Assembly: GCA_050732635.1 (NCBI GenBank) | Contig: JBOHRE010000005.1 | Coordinates: 1 to 64,000 of the forward strand | Direction: 5' to 3' | Origin: JBOHRE01 sp050732635 | GTDB lineage: Bacteria; Gemmatimonadota; Gemmatimonadetes; Longimicrobiales; RSA9 | Length of the DNA stretch: 64,000 nucleotides | Shown here: one piece after another, positions 24,211-35,347 of the stretch | Layout of the letters: each line of letters opens with the position of its first letter | How positions within the stretch are numbered: position 1 is the stretch's first letter | Position numbers and translations under genes: made by a program | The notes under the pieces: model-generated | Told to the model about the DNA's origin: nothing | What the model saw: the letters and a program-made list of their open reading frames with translations, nothing else | Databases searched by the model: none

Positions 24211-25127
24211 TCCGCGTGACCTTCCTCGGCACAGCTGCGAGCCGGCCGACGGTCGGACGCAACGTCAGCGCGCTGGTAATCAACCGCGAGGGCGAGCTGC
24301 TGATGTTCGACTGCGGCGAAGGCACGCAGCGGCAGATGATGCGGTTTGCCACGGGCTTCACCGTGAATGACATCTTCTTCACGCACCTGCACGCGGATCA
24401 CTTTCTCGGTGTGACCGGGCTGTTGCGCACGATGGGGCTTCAGGGCAGGGAAGCGTCGATGCGTTTGTGGGCGCCGCAGGGCGGCCGTGCGATCCTGACC
24501 CAGGCAGTCCAGCTCGGTGTTGAACGCGTGCCGTTTGACATTACAATCGAGGAGCTGAGGCCGGACGCGCGCGTCGAGCGAAGCGAGTATGATGTGGTCG
24601 CCTACCGGACGCAGCACGGGCAACACTCGCTGGGATACGCGCTGATCGAGCACACGCGCCTGGGCCGGTTCCACCCCGAGCGTGCGCGCGAGCTGGGTGT
24701 ACCGGAAGGGCCGCTGTTCGGCAAGCTGCACCGCGGCGAGACGGTGCAGGTCGACGGGCGCCGGATCACGGCCGAGGACGTCGTCGGGCCGCCGCGTCCG
24801 GGGCGTCGCATCGTGTATACCGGCGACACTCGACCGTGCCGCACCACCATCGAGATTGCTCAGAACGCCGACCTGCTGGTGCACGACTGCACCTTCGCTG
24901 ACGACGAGGCGGACCGCGCCAAGGCGACGGGCCATTCGACGGCGGGCGAGGCCGCCCGGCTGGCGCAGCAGGCGTGCGTGCGGCGCCTCGTGCTCACGCA
25001 CCTTTCCTCGCGTTATGCCGACGACCCGCAGCTGCTCGAGCGCGAGGCGCGCCGAGTCTTCGGGCGCACCATCGTTGCCCATGATGGCTACGAGGTCGAG
25101 GTGCCGTTCCCTCCGGACAGCGGCTAG
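24207..25127 (+). CDS. rnz: Ribonuclease Z (tRNA 3' processing endonuclease)
   Basis: Cuts pre-tRNA 3' trailers after the discriminator base; relevant here because the tRNAs in this window do not encode CCA. 306 residues from GTG 24207, supported by AAGGAAGC upstream and the GTGA overlap. The zinc motif HLHADH (60-65) and the N-terminal LGTAASRPTVGRN are intact, together with YTGDTRPC, HDCTF and the C-terminal LTHLSSRY. Confidence 0.95.
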   Translation: MIRVTFLGTAASRPTVGRNVSALVINREGELLMFDCGEGTQRQMMRFATGFTVNDIFFTHLHADHFLGVTGLLRTMGLQGREASMRLWAPQGGRAILTQAVQLGVERVPFDITIEELRPDARVERSEYDVVAYRTQHGQHSLGYALIEHTRLGRFHPERARELGVPEGPLFGKLHRGETVQVDGRRITAEDVVGPPRPGRRIVYTGDTRPCRTTIEIAQNADLLVHDCTFADDEADRAKATGHSTAGEAARLAQQACVRRLVLTHLSSRYADDPQLLEREARRVFGRTIVAHDGYEVEVPFPPDSG

Positions 25128-25129
25128 CC

Positions 25130-26413
25130 GTGTTCGAGCTGCGCGTGCCCGGCGACAAATCGATCTCGCACCGGGCGCTGCTGCTGGCCGCCGTCGCGTC
25201 CGGGACGAGCCGCATTCGCGGCCTGCTGCCGGGAGAGGACCCCCGGTCCACGGCGCGGGTGCTGCGCGCGTTGGGCGTCGACGTTCCCGAGCTGACGCAG
25301 GCGACGCTCGAGATCCGCGGGCGCGGCCTGCGCGGCCTGTCGCAGCCGGCCGCGGACCTCGACTGCGGCAACAGTGGCACCACCGCCCGCCTGCTCCTCG
25401 GTATCCTCGCGGCACAGCCACTGGACGCCGTGGTGACCGGCGACGCATCGCTCCGCTCCCGGCCGATGCGCCGGGTCAGCGAGCCGCTCACGAGGATGGG
25501 CGCCAGCATCGATGAGCTGGAAGCGGCCGACCGCCTGCCGCTCCGCGTGCGTGGCGGCCCATTGCGAGCGATTGCGCATGCGAGTGAGCACGCCAGTGCG
25601 CAGGTCAAAGGAGCACTCATGCTCGCCGGATTGTGCGCCGGCGTACCGGTGACCGTGGCCGAACCGGCGCTCTCGCGCGACCACACCGAACGCCTGCTTC
25701 GCGGGCTGGGCGTCGGCATCCGCGTCGAGACCGCCGGTCCTCAGGGCGGCTCGCAGAGCGCGCTCCAGCCCGTGCAGTCACTGCCTGCACTCGACCTCGT
25801 GGTGCCCGGTGACTTCTCGGCCGCCGCCTTCCTGCTCGCGCTGGCGCTGCTCGCCGGCGGCCGGTCGCTGCGCATCGCAGGCGTGGGCACGAACCCCACG
25901 CGCACCGGCCTGTTGCCTGTGCTCGAGCGGATGGGCGCCGCGGTGCGGGTCGAGGCGGAGCGGAGCCAGTGTGGCGAGCCGGTTGGCGACATCGTCGCGG
26001 CGGCATCGTCGCTCGCCGCGACCACCATTGACGCCGCCGAGATCCCGACCCTGATCGATGAGGTGCCGATCCTCGCGGTCCTCGCCGCTCACGCGAACGG
26101 TGAGACACGGATTCGCGGCGCCGAGGAGCTGCGCCTGAAGGAATCGGATCGGTTGGCCGTCCTGGCCGCCAACCTGCGCGGCACCGGCGTCGCCTGCACT
26201 GAGCTGCCGGACGGACTCGTCATACAGGGCGCCGACCGGCCCCTCAGCGGGACCGTGCATGCGCACGGCGATCACCGCATTGCAATGGCCTTCGGCATCG
26301 CCGCCGCATTGCCGGGTAGCCGCATCGAAATCGACGACCCGACCTGCGCCGACATCAGCTTCCCGGGATTCTGGCAGTTGGTGCGTCGGACCATGGCCGA
26401 GCTGCGTGCATGA
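25130..26413 (+). CDS. aroA: 3-phosphoshikimate 1-carboxyvinyltransferase (EPSP synthase)
   Basis: Joins shikimate 3-phosphate and phosphoenolpyruvate in aromatic amino acid synthesis. 427 residues, typical. VPGDKSISHRALLLAA carries the substrate-binding Lys10, DCGNSGTTARLLLG is the second signature, and DHRIAMAFG lies near the C-terminus. GTG start two bases after the rnz stop; its stop overlaps the cmk ATG, a common aroA-cmk-rpsA arrangement. Confidence 0.96.
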   Translation: MFELRVPGDKSISHRALLLAAVASGTSRIRGLLPGEDPRSTARVLRALGVDVPELTQATLEIRGRGLRGLSQPAADLDCGNSGTTARLLLGILAAQPLDAVVTGDASLRSRPMRRVSEPLTRMGASIDELEAADRLPLRVRGGPLRAIAHASEHASAQVKGALMLAGLCAGVPVTVAEPALSRDHTERLLRGLGVGIRVETAGPQGGSQSALQPVQSLPALDLVVPGDFSAAAFLLALALLAGGRSLRIAGVGTNPTRTGLLPVLERMGAAVRVEAERSQCGEPVGDIVAAASSLAATTIDAAEIPTLIDEVPILAVLAAHANGETRIRGAEELRLKESDRLAVLAANLRGTGVACTELPDGLVIQGADRPLSGTVHAHGDHRIAMAFGIAAALPGSRIEIDDPTCADISFPGFWQLVRRTMAELRA

Positions 26414-27078
26414 TCATCGCCATCGACGGCCCCGCCGGTTCCGGCAAGAGCACGACTGCCGAAGCCGTGGCCGATGCGCTCGGCTTTCGGCACCTCGACT
26501 CGGGGGCTCTCTACCGCGCACTGACGGCAGCGGCAGTGCAGCACGGGGTCCCGGAGTCCGCCTGGCCGTCCCTCTCCGAGGCGGATCTCGATCGGCTCGG
26601 CGTGTCCGCCACGGTCGAGCCCACGGGCCTGCGCGTGCGCATCGATGGTCGCGACGCTGCTGTGGCGATCCGGGCGCCCGAGGTCAATGCGCGGGTCTCT
26701 CACCTGGCAGCGCAGCCGACGGTCCGTCATTGGGTCAATCAGCGCCTGCGTGAGGCGAGCCGGCACCTGGATGTGGTGGCCGACGGCCGCGACATTGGCA
26801 CCGTCGTCTTTCCTGATGCCGAGCTCAAGGTCTTCCTCACCGCCGCGCCCGCGATCCGCGCGCGCCGTCGACTCGCCGATCACGGCAACACGACGCCGCG
26901 CGACGATGAAGTGCGCGCCGAGACCGAGCGACTGCTGACGCGTGACCGGCTGGATCGCGAGCGCAGCGTGGCGCCGTTGAGGCGTGCCCCGGACGCTGTC
27001 GACGTGGACACCTCCAACATCGGCTTCGACGAGCAGGTTGCTCGCATCGTCGAGCTGGCACGACAGCGCGGCGCGTGA
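26410..27078 (+). CDS. cmk: Cytidylate kinase
   Basis: Phosphorylates CMP and dCMP. 222 residues. P-loop GPAGSGKST (7-15), LDSGALYRALT and GRDIGTVVFPDAELKVFLTA are family landmarks; RSVAPLRRAPDAVDVDTS lies near the C-terminus. ATGA overlap with aroA. Confidence 0.96.
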   Translation: MIIAIDGPAGSGKSTTAEAVADALGFRHLDSGALYRALTAAAVQHGVPESAWPSLSEADLDRLGVSATVEPTGLRVRIDGRDAAVAIRAPEVNARVSHLAAQPTVRHWVNQRLREASRHLDVVADGRDIGTVVFPDAELKVFLTAAPAIRARRRLADHGNTTPRDDEVRAETERLLTRDRLDRERSVAPLRRAPDAVDVDTSNIGFDEQVARIVELARQRGA

Positions 27079-27106
27079 GGGGCGGTTTGCAAGCTGCGTC
27101 GCCGCG

Positions 27107-27135
27107 GCTTGACCGGACTTCGCGGCCCCAGTAGC
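27107..27135 (+). promoter_or_regulatory. rpsA promoter, TAGCTT class
   Basis: TTGACC (27107-27112), 17-base spacer, TAGCTT (27130-27135), identical to the tRNA-Gly promoter. The leader of about 100 bases contains GC-rich stems (GCGCG near 27150 with CGCGC near 27175; CCGGGC/GCCCGG near 27193-27213) that could serve S1 autoregulation, which is known in other bacteria. Confidence 0.7.
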
Positions 27136-27242
27136 TTTCCAGGCTATCGCGCGCCCGCTCCGGCAGGGGCGGTCGCGCACGTTTTCAGCGAGCCCGGGCG
27201 GCAGAACGGCCCGGTGGTCAGGACCGGAGGACCGCACCAATC

Positions 27243-29117
27243 ATGGCGGACAGCCAGAACAAGCCGATGGACGCCGGCGGCACCACCACCGCCCCCGAGT
27301 TGACGCGCGAGGACCTGATCCGCCAGGCGCGCGAGATCGGCGTTCGACCCGACCTCTACGACGAGGAGTATTCGCCGGACGAGTACGAGGCAATGCTCCA
27401 GATGTACGAGGACACGCTGCACAGCGTGGAAGAGGGCCAGATCGTCAAGGCGCGCGTGCTGCGCCTGACGGAGAACGCCGTCATCCTGGACGTCGGCTTC
27501 AAGAGCGAAGGCGCAGTCACCCGCGACGAGTTCAAGAATCCGGAGGAGCTTTCGCCGGGCGACGAGGTCGAGGTCTTCCTCGAGGCGCTCGAGGACGACG
27601 AGGGCCGCGTCATCCTGTCGAAGAAGAAGGCGGATTTCCTCCGCGTGTGGGAGAAGATCAAGACTGCGCACGAGGATGACGAGACGGTGCCGGGCACGCT
27701 GGTCCGCAAGATCAAGGGTGGCGTGACGGTGGACCTGATGGGCGTGGACGCATTCCTACCGGGCTCGCAGATCGCGCTGCGGCGCGTGCCGAACATCGAG
27801 GACCTGATCGGGCAGACCTACGAGTTCAAGATCATCAAGCTGAACAAGCGACGCCGGAACATTGTGGTGAGCCGGCGCGTGATCCTCGAGGGCGAGCGTG
27901 AGAAGAAGCGCGAGCTGCTGGTCAAGGAGCTGCTGGTCGGCCAGGTACGGCGCGGCGTGGTGAAGAACGTGACGGATTTCGGCGCGTTCATCGACCTCGG
28001 CGGCATGGACGGTCTGCTGCACATTACCGACATGAGCTGGGGCCGCGTGGGGCATCCGAGCGAAGTGGTGAACATCGGCGATGAGCTGGATGTCAAAGTG
28101 CTCGACATCGACTGGGACCGGGAACGGATCTCACTCGGCCTCAAGCAGCTGCTGCCGTACCCATGGAAGGATATCGAGCGGAAGTACCCGGTCGGTTCGC
28201 GCGTGCGTGGCCGGATCGTGTCGATCACGAACTACGGTGCGTTTGTCGAGCTGGAGAAGGGCGTCGAGGGTCTCGTGCACGTCAGCGAGATGTCCTGGAC
28301 GAGAAATGTGCGGCATCCATCGCAGATGCTGTCGATCGGTGATGAGATCGAGGCCGTTGTGCTGAGTGTCGATCGCGACGATGAGAAGATCTCGCTCGGC
28401 ATGAAGCAGACGGAGCAGGATCCGTGGCTGGCGTTGCCGGTCAAGTACCCGACGGGCACGCGGGTCAGCGGCAAGGTTCGCAACCTGACGTCGTTCGGCG
28501 CGTTCGTCGAGATCGAGGCCGGAATCGATGGGCTGATCCACATCTCCGATATGAGCTGGACGCGCCGCGTGCAGCACCCCTCCGAGGTTCTGCACAAGGC
28601 TCAGGACGTCGAGGTCGTCGTGCTGGGCGTGGACGCGGAAAACAAGCGGATCTCGCTCGGCTTGAAGCAGACGCAGGAGGATCCGTGGTTCCGCTTGGTG
28701 AAGGAGTACGCGCCGGGTGTCGAGACTGGCGGCAAGGTCGTCCGCGCGCTGGAGGACGGTGCGGTCGTGGATCTCGGCGACGACGTCGAGGGCTTCGTGC
28801 CGGCCAGTCAGCTGCCGCTGCCGCTCGATAGGCTGGTGGAAGGACAGAAGCTCGAGATGCGCGTGCTGGAATCCGACGCCGTCAATCGGCGCATCGTGCT
28901 GACGGTGACGGAGGTGCCGGAAGGTGCGCTGCTGGAGGCGCCGCCGGCGCCGCCGGCGGAGGTCGAGCCGGTCGACGACGCGGCGGCGACCGAGCCGGCC
29001 GAGCTGACGACGCCGGTGGCAGAGACCTCCGAAGGCGTCGGCGCGGCCGAGGCGGAGGACGCCAGCCCCACCGAGACAGAAGGCGAGGAGGAGGAGGAGG
29101 AGGAGCCGACGGCCTAG
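27243..29117 (+). CDS. rpsA: 30S ribosomal protein S1
   Basis: Binds mRNA on the small ribosomal subunit and helps translation begin on structured or weak leaders. 624 residues with six S1 (OB-fold) repeats: two divergent N-terminal repeats, then strong ones at TDFGAFIDLGGMDGLLHITDMSW, TNYGAFVELEKGVEGLVHVSEM and TSFGAFVEIEAGIDGLIHISDM, and a weaker sixth ending near residue 560. The C-terminal 70 residues are Pro/Ala/Glu-rich and end in a run of glutamates encoded by repeated GAG codons, likely disordered. ATG at 27243 has GGACCGGAGGACC upstream. Confidence 0.97.
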   Translation: MADSQNKPMDAGGTTTAPELTREDLIRQAREIGVRPDLYDEEYSPDEYEAMLQMYEDTLHSVEEGQIVKARVLRLTENAVILDVGFKSEGAVTRDEFKNPEELSPGDEVEVFLEALEDDEGRVILSKKKADFLRVWEKIKTAHEDDETVPGTLVRKIKGGVTVDLMGVDAFLPGSQIALRRVPNIEDLIGQTYEFKIIKLNKRRRNIVVSRRVILEGEREKKRELLVKELLVGQVRRGVVKNVTDFGAFIDLGGMDGLLHITDMSWGRVGHPSEVVNIGDELDVKVLDIDWDRERISLGLKQLLPYPWKDIERKYPVGSRVRGRIVSITNYGAFVELEKGVEGLVHVSEMSWTRNVRHPSQMLSIGDEIEAVVLSVDRDDEKISLGMKQTEQDPWLALPVKYPTGTRVSGKVRNLTSFGAFVEIEAGIDGLIHISDMSWTRRVQHPSEVLHKAQDVEVVVLGVDAENKRISLGLKQTQEDPWFRLVKEYAPGVETGGKVVRALEDGAVVDLGDDVEGFVPASQLPLPLDRLVEGQKLEMRVLESDAVNRRIVLTVTEVPEGALLEAPPAPPAEVEPVDDAAATEPAELTTPVAETSEGVGAAEAEDASPTETEGEEEEEEEPTA

Positions 29118-29149
29118 CGGAATAGCCAGAGACCTTGGGAGACACAGGT

Positions 29150-29188
29150 GGGCGGGCCCGCGCGAGACGTGGGCCCGTCCCTTTTGTT
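29150..29188 (+). terminator. Terminator after rpsA
   Basis: GGGCGGGCCC (29150-29159), loop of 11 bases, GGGCCCGTCCC (29171-29181), then TTTTGTT. Strong stem with one G-U pair. Confidence 0.85.
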
Positions 29189-29241
29189 GGTGTGCCGGGC
29201 GGGGTATCTTGCCGCCGACTCGAACCCGGACGATCACGGAA

Positions 29242-30440
29242 TTGACGCCCTTGCACAGAGTTGCGATGGCCGCGCTGGTTGCGGTCAGCCTGTCGGGCGC
29301 GTGCGCACCGGCGGGCACGACGCCGGAACCGGCGCGGCCGGAGCCGATTGAGGAAGAGCGTGAGCCGCGGCCCGAGGTCGCGGCCGAGCCACCGATCATC
29401 GGGGTGCTCGTGCCGCTCACCGGGCCGGCCTACCTGCAACGCTATGGTGAGCTGATCCGTGAGGGTGCTGAAATCGCGGCCGCCCAGGCGAGCGACGCGC
29501 CCGCAGCTCGCCTGGTCGTGCTCGACGACGAAGGCGACCCGCAGCGTGGCGCGCTGCTGGTCCGCGAGCTCGAGGCCGCCGGCGTGGTTGGCATCGTCGG
29601 TCCACTGTTGGCGGAGGCGGCGCGCGCCGTCGCAAATGCACGCGCGGATCCGGCCTTCGTTCTGGTCAGCCCGACCGCGTCGGAGCCGCTCGACGCGCCG
29701 AATGTGTACTCGCTGAATCAACCCGATCCATCCATTGCCGGGCTGCTGGCGCGCTTCGCCCTAGCCGAAGGTCTGCGGCGCGTGGCGCTGCTCTATCCCC
29801 GGCTGGGTGAGCACGAGTATCAGGCGCGAGCATTCGCGGAAACGTTCCGGGCGGGTGGTGGCGAGGTCGTGGCCGACGAAGGCTACCTCACGGGCACCAC
29901 GACCTTCGCCGAGCAGATGGAGACGATCGCCGCCGACAGCCCCGACGCGCTCCTGGTTGCCGCGCCCGAGCGTGACCTGCGCCAGATTGCGCCGCAGATC
30001 GCCTACTACGGTGTCGACCCGGCACAGGTACGGATCCTGGGTAGCGAGGAGTGGACGAGCGATGTGCTACGGAGTGCACTGCCCAACGCCAGGATCCCCG
30101 AGGTGATCGCGGTCGCCACGGCGCTGCGTCGGCCCGAAGATCCGGCCTGGCGCGCGTTCGTCGATGCCTACGAGACGCAGTTCCGCCGACGGCTCGACAA
30201 CCCGTATCCGGCGCTCGGCTACGACGCCGTGCGGTTGCTGCTCGCCGCTGCGGACGGCGCCGATCGGGACGCGGACGACGTCGCGCGCCGGTTCGCCTCG
30301 CTCGCCGGGGTTACCGGTGCGACGGGGGTCTTCAGTGTCGAGCAGGGCGTGCTGCGACGTCGCCCCCTGCTGGTACGCGTGCGTACGGACGGCCTCATTC
30401 CGCTCGACGGGTCAGCTGGCGGTGCCGGGGTCCGGCAGCG

Positions 30441-30444
<4 letters not shown>
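29242..30444 (+). CDS. Periplasmic substrate-binding lipoprotein (Leu/Ile/Val-binding fold)
   Basis: About 400 residues with a type I periplasmic binding fold. The N-terminus is a lipoprotein signal (ALVAVSLSGAC, lipidated Cys), then a Pro/Glu-rich spacer, then IIGVLVPLTGPAYLQRYGELIREGAEIAA, VVLDDEGDPQRGALLVRELEA, GIVGPLLAEAARAVANA and the C-terminal half (ALLYPRLGEHEYQARAF, PALGYDAVRLLLAAA). The start is uncertain: TTG 29242, TTG 29251 and ATG 29266 are all possible, while the longest frame from TTG 29209 overlaps a -10-like TATCTT (29205-29210) and is unlikely. Could be an amino-acid binding protein or a LpoA/YraM-like activator of cell-wall synthesis; no ABC permease is nearby. The stop overlaps the pccB-type start. 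Confidence 0.75.
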
Positions 30445-31991
<1,547 letters not shown>

Positions 31992-31996
31992 AGGCT

Positions 31997-32018
31997 GGGG
32001 CTGGGGCTGGGGATCGGG
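31997..32018 (+). promoter_or_regulatory. G-quadruplex motif ahead of the biotin carboxylase start
   Basis: Four G runs separated by 2-3 bases: 31997-32000, 32003-32006, 32009-32012 and 32016-32018. The motif begins five bases after the pccB-type stop and ends 10 bases before the GTG start, next to the AAGG ribosome-binding site. An RNA quadruplex here could limit translation. Confidence 0.5.
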
Positions 32019-32028
32019 AAGGCCATTC

Positions 32029-33516
32029 GTGTTGACCAAGGTTTTGGTCGCGAACCGGGGCGAGATCGCGCTGCGGGTGATCCGGGCGTGCCGCGAGCTC
32101 GGCATCGGGACCGTCGCCGTGTTCTCGGAAGTGGATCGGCTGTCGCCGCACGTGCAGGAGGCGGACGAGGCCTACTTGCTCGGTCCGGCCCCCTCCGCGA
32201 AAAGCTACCTGCGCGCCGATCGGTTGATCGAGACGGCGCGAGCCGCCGGCTGTGACGCGGTGCATCCGGGCTACGGCTTCCTGGCGGAGCGCGCGAGCTT
32301 CGCGAAGGCAGTCGCCGATGCTGGCCTCGCGTTCATCGGCCCGCCGGCGGCTGCGATCGCGGCGATGGGTGACAAGACGGAAGCACGGCGGCGCATGATC
32401 GACGCGGGCGTGTCAGTTGTGCCCGGCGTGGCGGAGCCGCTGGCGGATGCCGCGCAGGCTGCCGTGACCGCTGCCGAGTTGGGGCTCCCCGTGATGCTGA
32501 AGGCAGCGGCGGGAGGTGGTGGCAAGGGCATGCGGATCGTCACCTCGCCGGAGGAGCTCGGACGTGCATTCGAAGCGGCGTCGCGCGAAGCCGTGGCCGC
32601 GTTCGGCGATGGCCGCATCTACCTGGAGAAGTACCTGGAGGGACCACGCCACATCGAGATCCAGGTGCTCGCCGACACGCACGGCACGACGCTCTATCTG
32701 GGCGAGCGTGAGTGCTCGATCCAACGGCGCCATCAGAAGATGGTCGAGGAGGCGCCCTCGCCGGCGCTCACGCCCGCGCTGCGGGCGGCCATGGGCGAGG
32801 CCGCTGTGGCGGCGGCGCGGGCGGTCGGATACGTGAACGCCGGCACGATCGAGTTCCTGTTCCAGGACGGCGGCTTCTACTTCCTCGAAATGAATACGCG
32901 GCTGCAAGTGGAGCATCCGGTCACCGAGCTGGTGACGGGGCTCGACCTCGTGCAGCTGCAGATACGAATCGCCGCAGGCGAGCGGCTCGCACTCCGGCAG
33001 GAGGAGGTGAAGCTGACCGGCCATGCGATCGAGTGCCGGATCACGAGTGAGGATCCCTGGAACGGCTTCCTGCCGTCGACCGGCCGGATCGAACGGCTGG
33101 AGCTGCCGGCGGGGCCGGGCGTGCGCTGGGACGGCGGCGTCGCCGAGGGTGGCGAGATCTCGCTCTACTACGATCCGCTCCTGGGGAAGCTCATCGCGCA
33201 CGGCGCGACCCGCGAGCAGGCGATCGATCGAATGGCGCGAGCTCTGGCAGAGCTACGTGTGGTCGGCGTCGAGACCAGCGCACCGTTTCACCGGCGGGTG
33301 ATGCAGGAACCCGACTTCCGCGCAGGCGATATCGACATCCGCTACGTCGACCGACACCGCGAGCTGCTGGATTTCGAGCCGCCGGCCGAGACGCTGGAAG
33401 CGGCGGCTGTGGCTGCGGCCTTGCTCGAGGAGGCGGAGCGTCAGCGTCGCTCGGTGCGCCGCATCCCGCCGGCGCCAGCCGGCAGCGGTTGGCGGGCGCG
33501 CGGCTGGCGCGGCTGA
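32029..33516 (+). CDS. accC: Biotin carboxylase subunit of acyl-CoA carboxylase
   Basis: Carboxylates biotin on the carrier protein using ATP and bicarbonate. 495 residues from GTG 32029, supported by AAGG six bases upstream; TTG 32032 is an alternative. The biotin carboxylase N domain (KVLVANRGEIALRVIRACRELG), ATP-grasp domain (KAAAGGGGKGMRIV, LGERECSIQRRHQK, EMNTRLQVEHPVTE) and C-terminal domain (GHAIECRI) are complete. It ends after a short basic, Pro-rich tail and lacks a biotinyl domain, which is a separate gene at 34792. Confidence 0.94.
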   Translation: MLTKVLVANRGEIALRVIRACRELGIGTVAVFSEVDRLSPHVQEADEAYLLGPAPSAKSYLRADRLIETARAAGCDAVHPGYGFLAERASFAKAVADAGLAFIGPPAAAIAAMGDKTEARRRMIDAGVSVVPGVAEPLADAAQAAVTAAELGLPVMLKAAAGGGGKGMRIVTSPEELGRAFEAASREAVAAFGDGRIYLEKYLEGPRHIEIQVLADTHGTTLYLGERECSIQRRHQKMVEEAPSPALTPALRAAMGEAAVAAARAVGYVNAGTIEFLFQDGGFYFLEMNTRLQVEHPVTELVTGLDLVQLQIRIAAGERLALRQEEVKLTGHAIECRITSEDPWNGFLPSTGRIERLELPAGPGVRWDGGVAEGGEISLYYDPLLGKLIAHGATREQAIDRMARALAELRVVGVETSAPFHRRVMQEPDFRAGDIDIRYVDRHRELLDFEPPAETLEAAAVAAALLEEAERQRRSVRRIPPAPAGSGWRARGWRG

Positions 33517-33523
33517 GTCGCAC

Positions 33524-34807
33524 ATGAACGTGCTAGATCGGCTGGAGCGAGTCGAGATCACAGGCATCGGCTCGGGTGGCGCCGGCGTCGGCCGGCTGCC
33601 CGATGGGCGTGCTGTATTCGTCCATCGTACAGCGCCCGACGATGTGGCACGGGTTCGTGTCACGCTGTCGAAGCCCCGCTGGGCCCGTGCCGAGCTGGTG
33701 CAGCTCGAGCATGCCTCGCCGCAACGCCGGCCCGCGCCGTGCCCCTTCTATGACCGGTGCGGCGGCTGCACGCTCGAGCACCTGACCTATCAGGCGCAGC
33801 TCGCCGTCAAGTCAGCGATCGTGGCCGAGGCGTTGGCCCGCATCGGCGGCCTGGCAGTGACCGCTCCGCAGGTCGCGCCATCGCCATGCGAGTTCCGCTA
33901 TCGGAACCGGGTCTCGTTCACACTGCTGCGCTTCGGACGCCGCGTGATCGCCGGCTTCCACGAGATCCACCGCCCGGCTCGCGTGATCGACATCGATGGG
34001 CGATGCCGGCTGCCCGAGCCGGCACTCGCGCAGGCCTGGGACGCGTTGCGCTCCGGCTGGGGCGACGCGGCGGCGCGTCTGCCCGCCGGCGAACGGCTCC
34101 GGTTGACACTGCGCGCCACCCTAGGAGGCGACGCCAGTCTGCTCATCGACGGCGGCGACAACGACGGTGCACCCGACGAACTGCTCGAGAACGTTCCGCA
34201 GCTCCGCGCGATTTGGGGCCGACCGCACGCCGGCGCTCGAACGCGGCTGTTGGCCGGTGACACGGAGCTCGACGAGGACTGGGACGGAGAGACGATTCGC
34301 CTCGGCGCCGCAGCGTTCACGCAGGTGAACCGCGCCGCTGCGGAGCGGCTCGAGCGTTTCGTGATCGAGCGCGCTTTGGCGGAGCAAACCTCGCAGGTCG
34401 TCGACGCCTATTGCGGGATCGGCCTGCACGCGAGGCGACTGGCTGCACGTGGGGTGCGGGTCACTGGCATCGAGGTCGACCCCGAGGCGCTCTCCGAGGC
34501 CCGACGCGGCGCTCCTTCAGCGACGTTCCTCGAAGGCCGCGTCGAGGATCTCCTGCCTCGAACGCTGCCCGCCGATCTGGTCATCCTCAATCCTCCACGC
34601 GCTGGCCTGCATGCCCGCGTACCGGGGTTCCTGATCGAGCGCCCGCCGCGGCGGCTGCTCTATGTGAGCTGCGATCCGGCGACCCTCGCCCGCGACGTGC
34701 AGCGGCTGGCTCCGACCTTCGCGGTGCGCGCTGTCGCGTGCTTCGACCTGTTTCCGCAGACGGCCCACGTGGAGAGCGTGGCGGAGCTGGTATGCGCTAC
34801 TTCGTGA
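33524..34807 (+). CDS. 23S rRNA (uracil-5-)-methyltransferase, RumA/RlmD family
   Basis: SAM-dependent RNA uracil C5 methyltransferase with an iron-sulfur cluster. 427 residues: N-terminal TRAM domain (about 5-62), cluster cysteines C73, C79 and C82 (CPFYDRCGGC) with a fourth in DGRCRL, SAM site VVDAYCGIGLHARRLAARG, DLVILNPPR and catalytic Cys383 in VSCDPATLARDV, followed by FPQTAHVE with the conserved Glu. Whether it acts on U1939, U747 or tRNA U54 cannot be told. It lies between the carboxylase genes and overlaps the BCCP gene by 16 bases. Confidence 0.9.
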   Translation: MNVLDRLERVEITGIGSGGAGVGRLPDGRAVFVHRTAPDDVARVRVTLSKPRWARAELVQLEHASPQRRPAPCPFYDRCGGCTLEHLTYQAQLAVKSAIVAEALARIGGLAVTAPQVAPSPCEFRYRNRVSFTLLRFGRRVIAGFHEIHRPARVIDIDGRCRLPEPALAQAWDALRSGWGDAAARLPAGERLRLTLRATLGGDASLLIDGGDNDGAPDELLENVPQLRAIWGRPHAGARTRLLAGDTELDEDWDGETIRLGAAAFTQVNRAAAERLERFVIERALAEQTSQVVDAYCGIGLHARRLAARGVRVTGIEVDPEALSEARRGAPSATFLEGRVEDLLPRTLPADLVILNPPRAGLHARVPGFLIERPPRRLLYVSCDPATLARDVQRLAPTFAVRAVACFDLFPQTAHVESVAELVCATS

Positions 34808-35304
34808 CGATCCGGGGCCGGACCTTCGAGGTCGACCTCTCGGGATCACGGCCCCGCATCGACGGCCGCGAGGTGTCAGCGGATCTGGCCGGCACGCTCG
34901 ACTCGCCGGCCCGCCACCTGCTCATCGATGGACGATCGTACCCCCTGGTCGCCGGCCGCGGCACCGCGCGCGGCGTCTGGGAGCTGCACATCGACGGCGC
35001 GCGACTGCAGGCCGAAGCGATCGACGAACGCACTCGCGCGATCCGCGAGATGACCGCCGCTGCCGGTGCGCCGCCCGGGCCACGCCCGGTCGCCGCGCCC
35101 ATGCCCGGGCTCGTGGTCCGCATCGAGGTCGAGCCTGGCCAGACCGTTGCGGCAGGCCAGGGCGTGGCCATCGTCGAGGCGATGAAGATGGAGAACGAGC
35201 TGAAGGCCGAGGCGGCCGGACGCGTCGCGCGCGTGCTCGTGCAGGCCGGTCAGACGGTTGAGAAGGGCGCCGTCCTCATCGAGTTCGACGCGATTTCGGC
35301 CTGA
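34792..35304 (+). CDS. Biotin carboxyl carrier protein of the acyl-CoA carboxylase
   Basis: Carries biotin between the carboxylase and carboxyltransferase subunits. 170 residues from ATG 34792, with GGAG seven bases upstream. An N-terminal part of unknown fold (about 1-95) precedes the biotinyl domain, with MPGLVVRIEVEPGQ and EAMKMEN; the biotinylated residue is Lys132, 38 residues from the end, the usual distance. The gene starts inside the methyltransferase gene, so it depends on it for translation. Confidence 0.92.
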   Translation: MRYFVTIRGRTFEVDLSGSRPRIDGREVSADLAGTLDSPARHLLIDGRSYPLVAGRGTARGVWELHIDGARLQAEAIDERTRAIREMTAAAGAPPGPRPVAAPMPGLVVRIEVEPGQTVAAGQGVAIVEAMKMENELKAEAAGRVARVLVQAGQTVEKGAVLIEFDAISA

Positions 35305-35347
35305 GCACCGCGCCTCGAAACCGCTTCAGGTGCCACGAGCTAAGTCC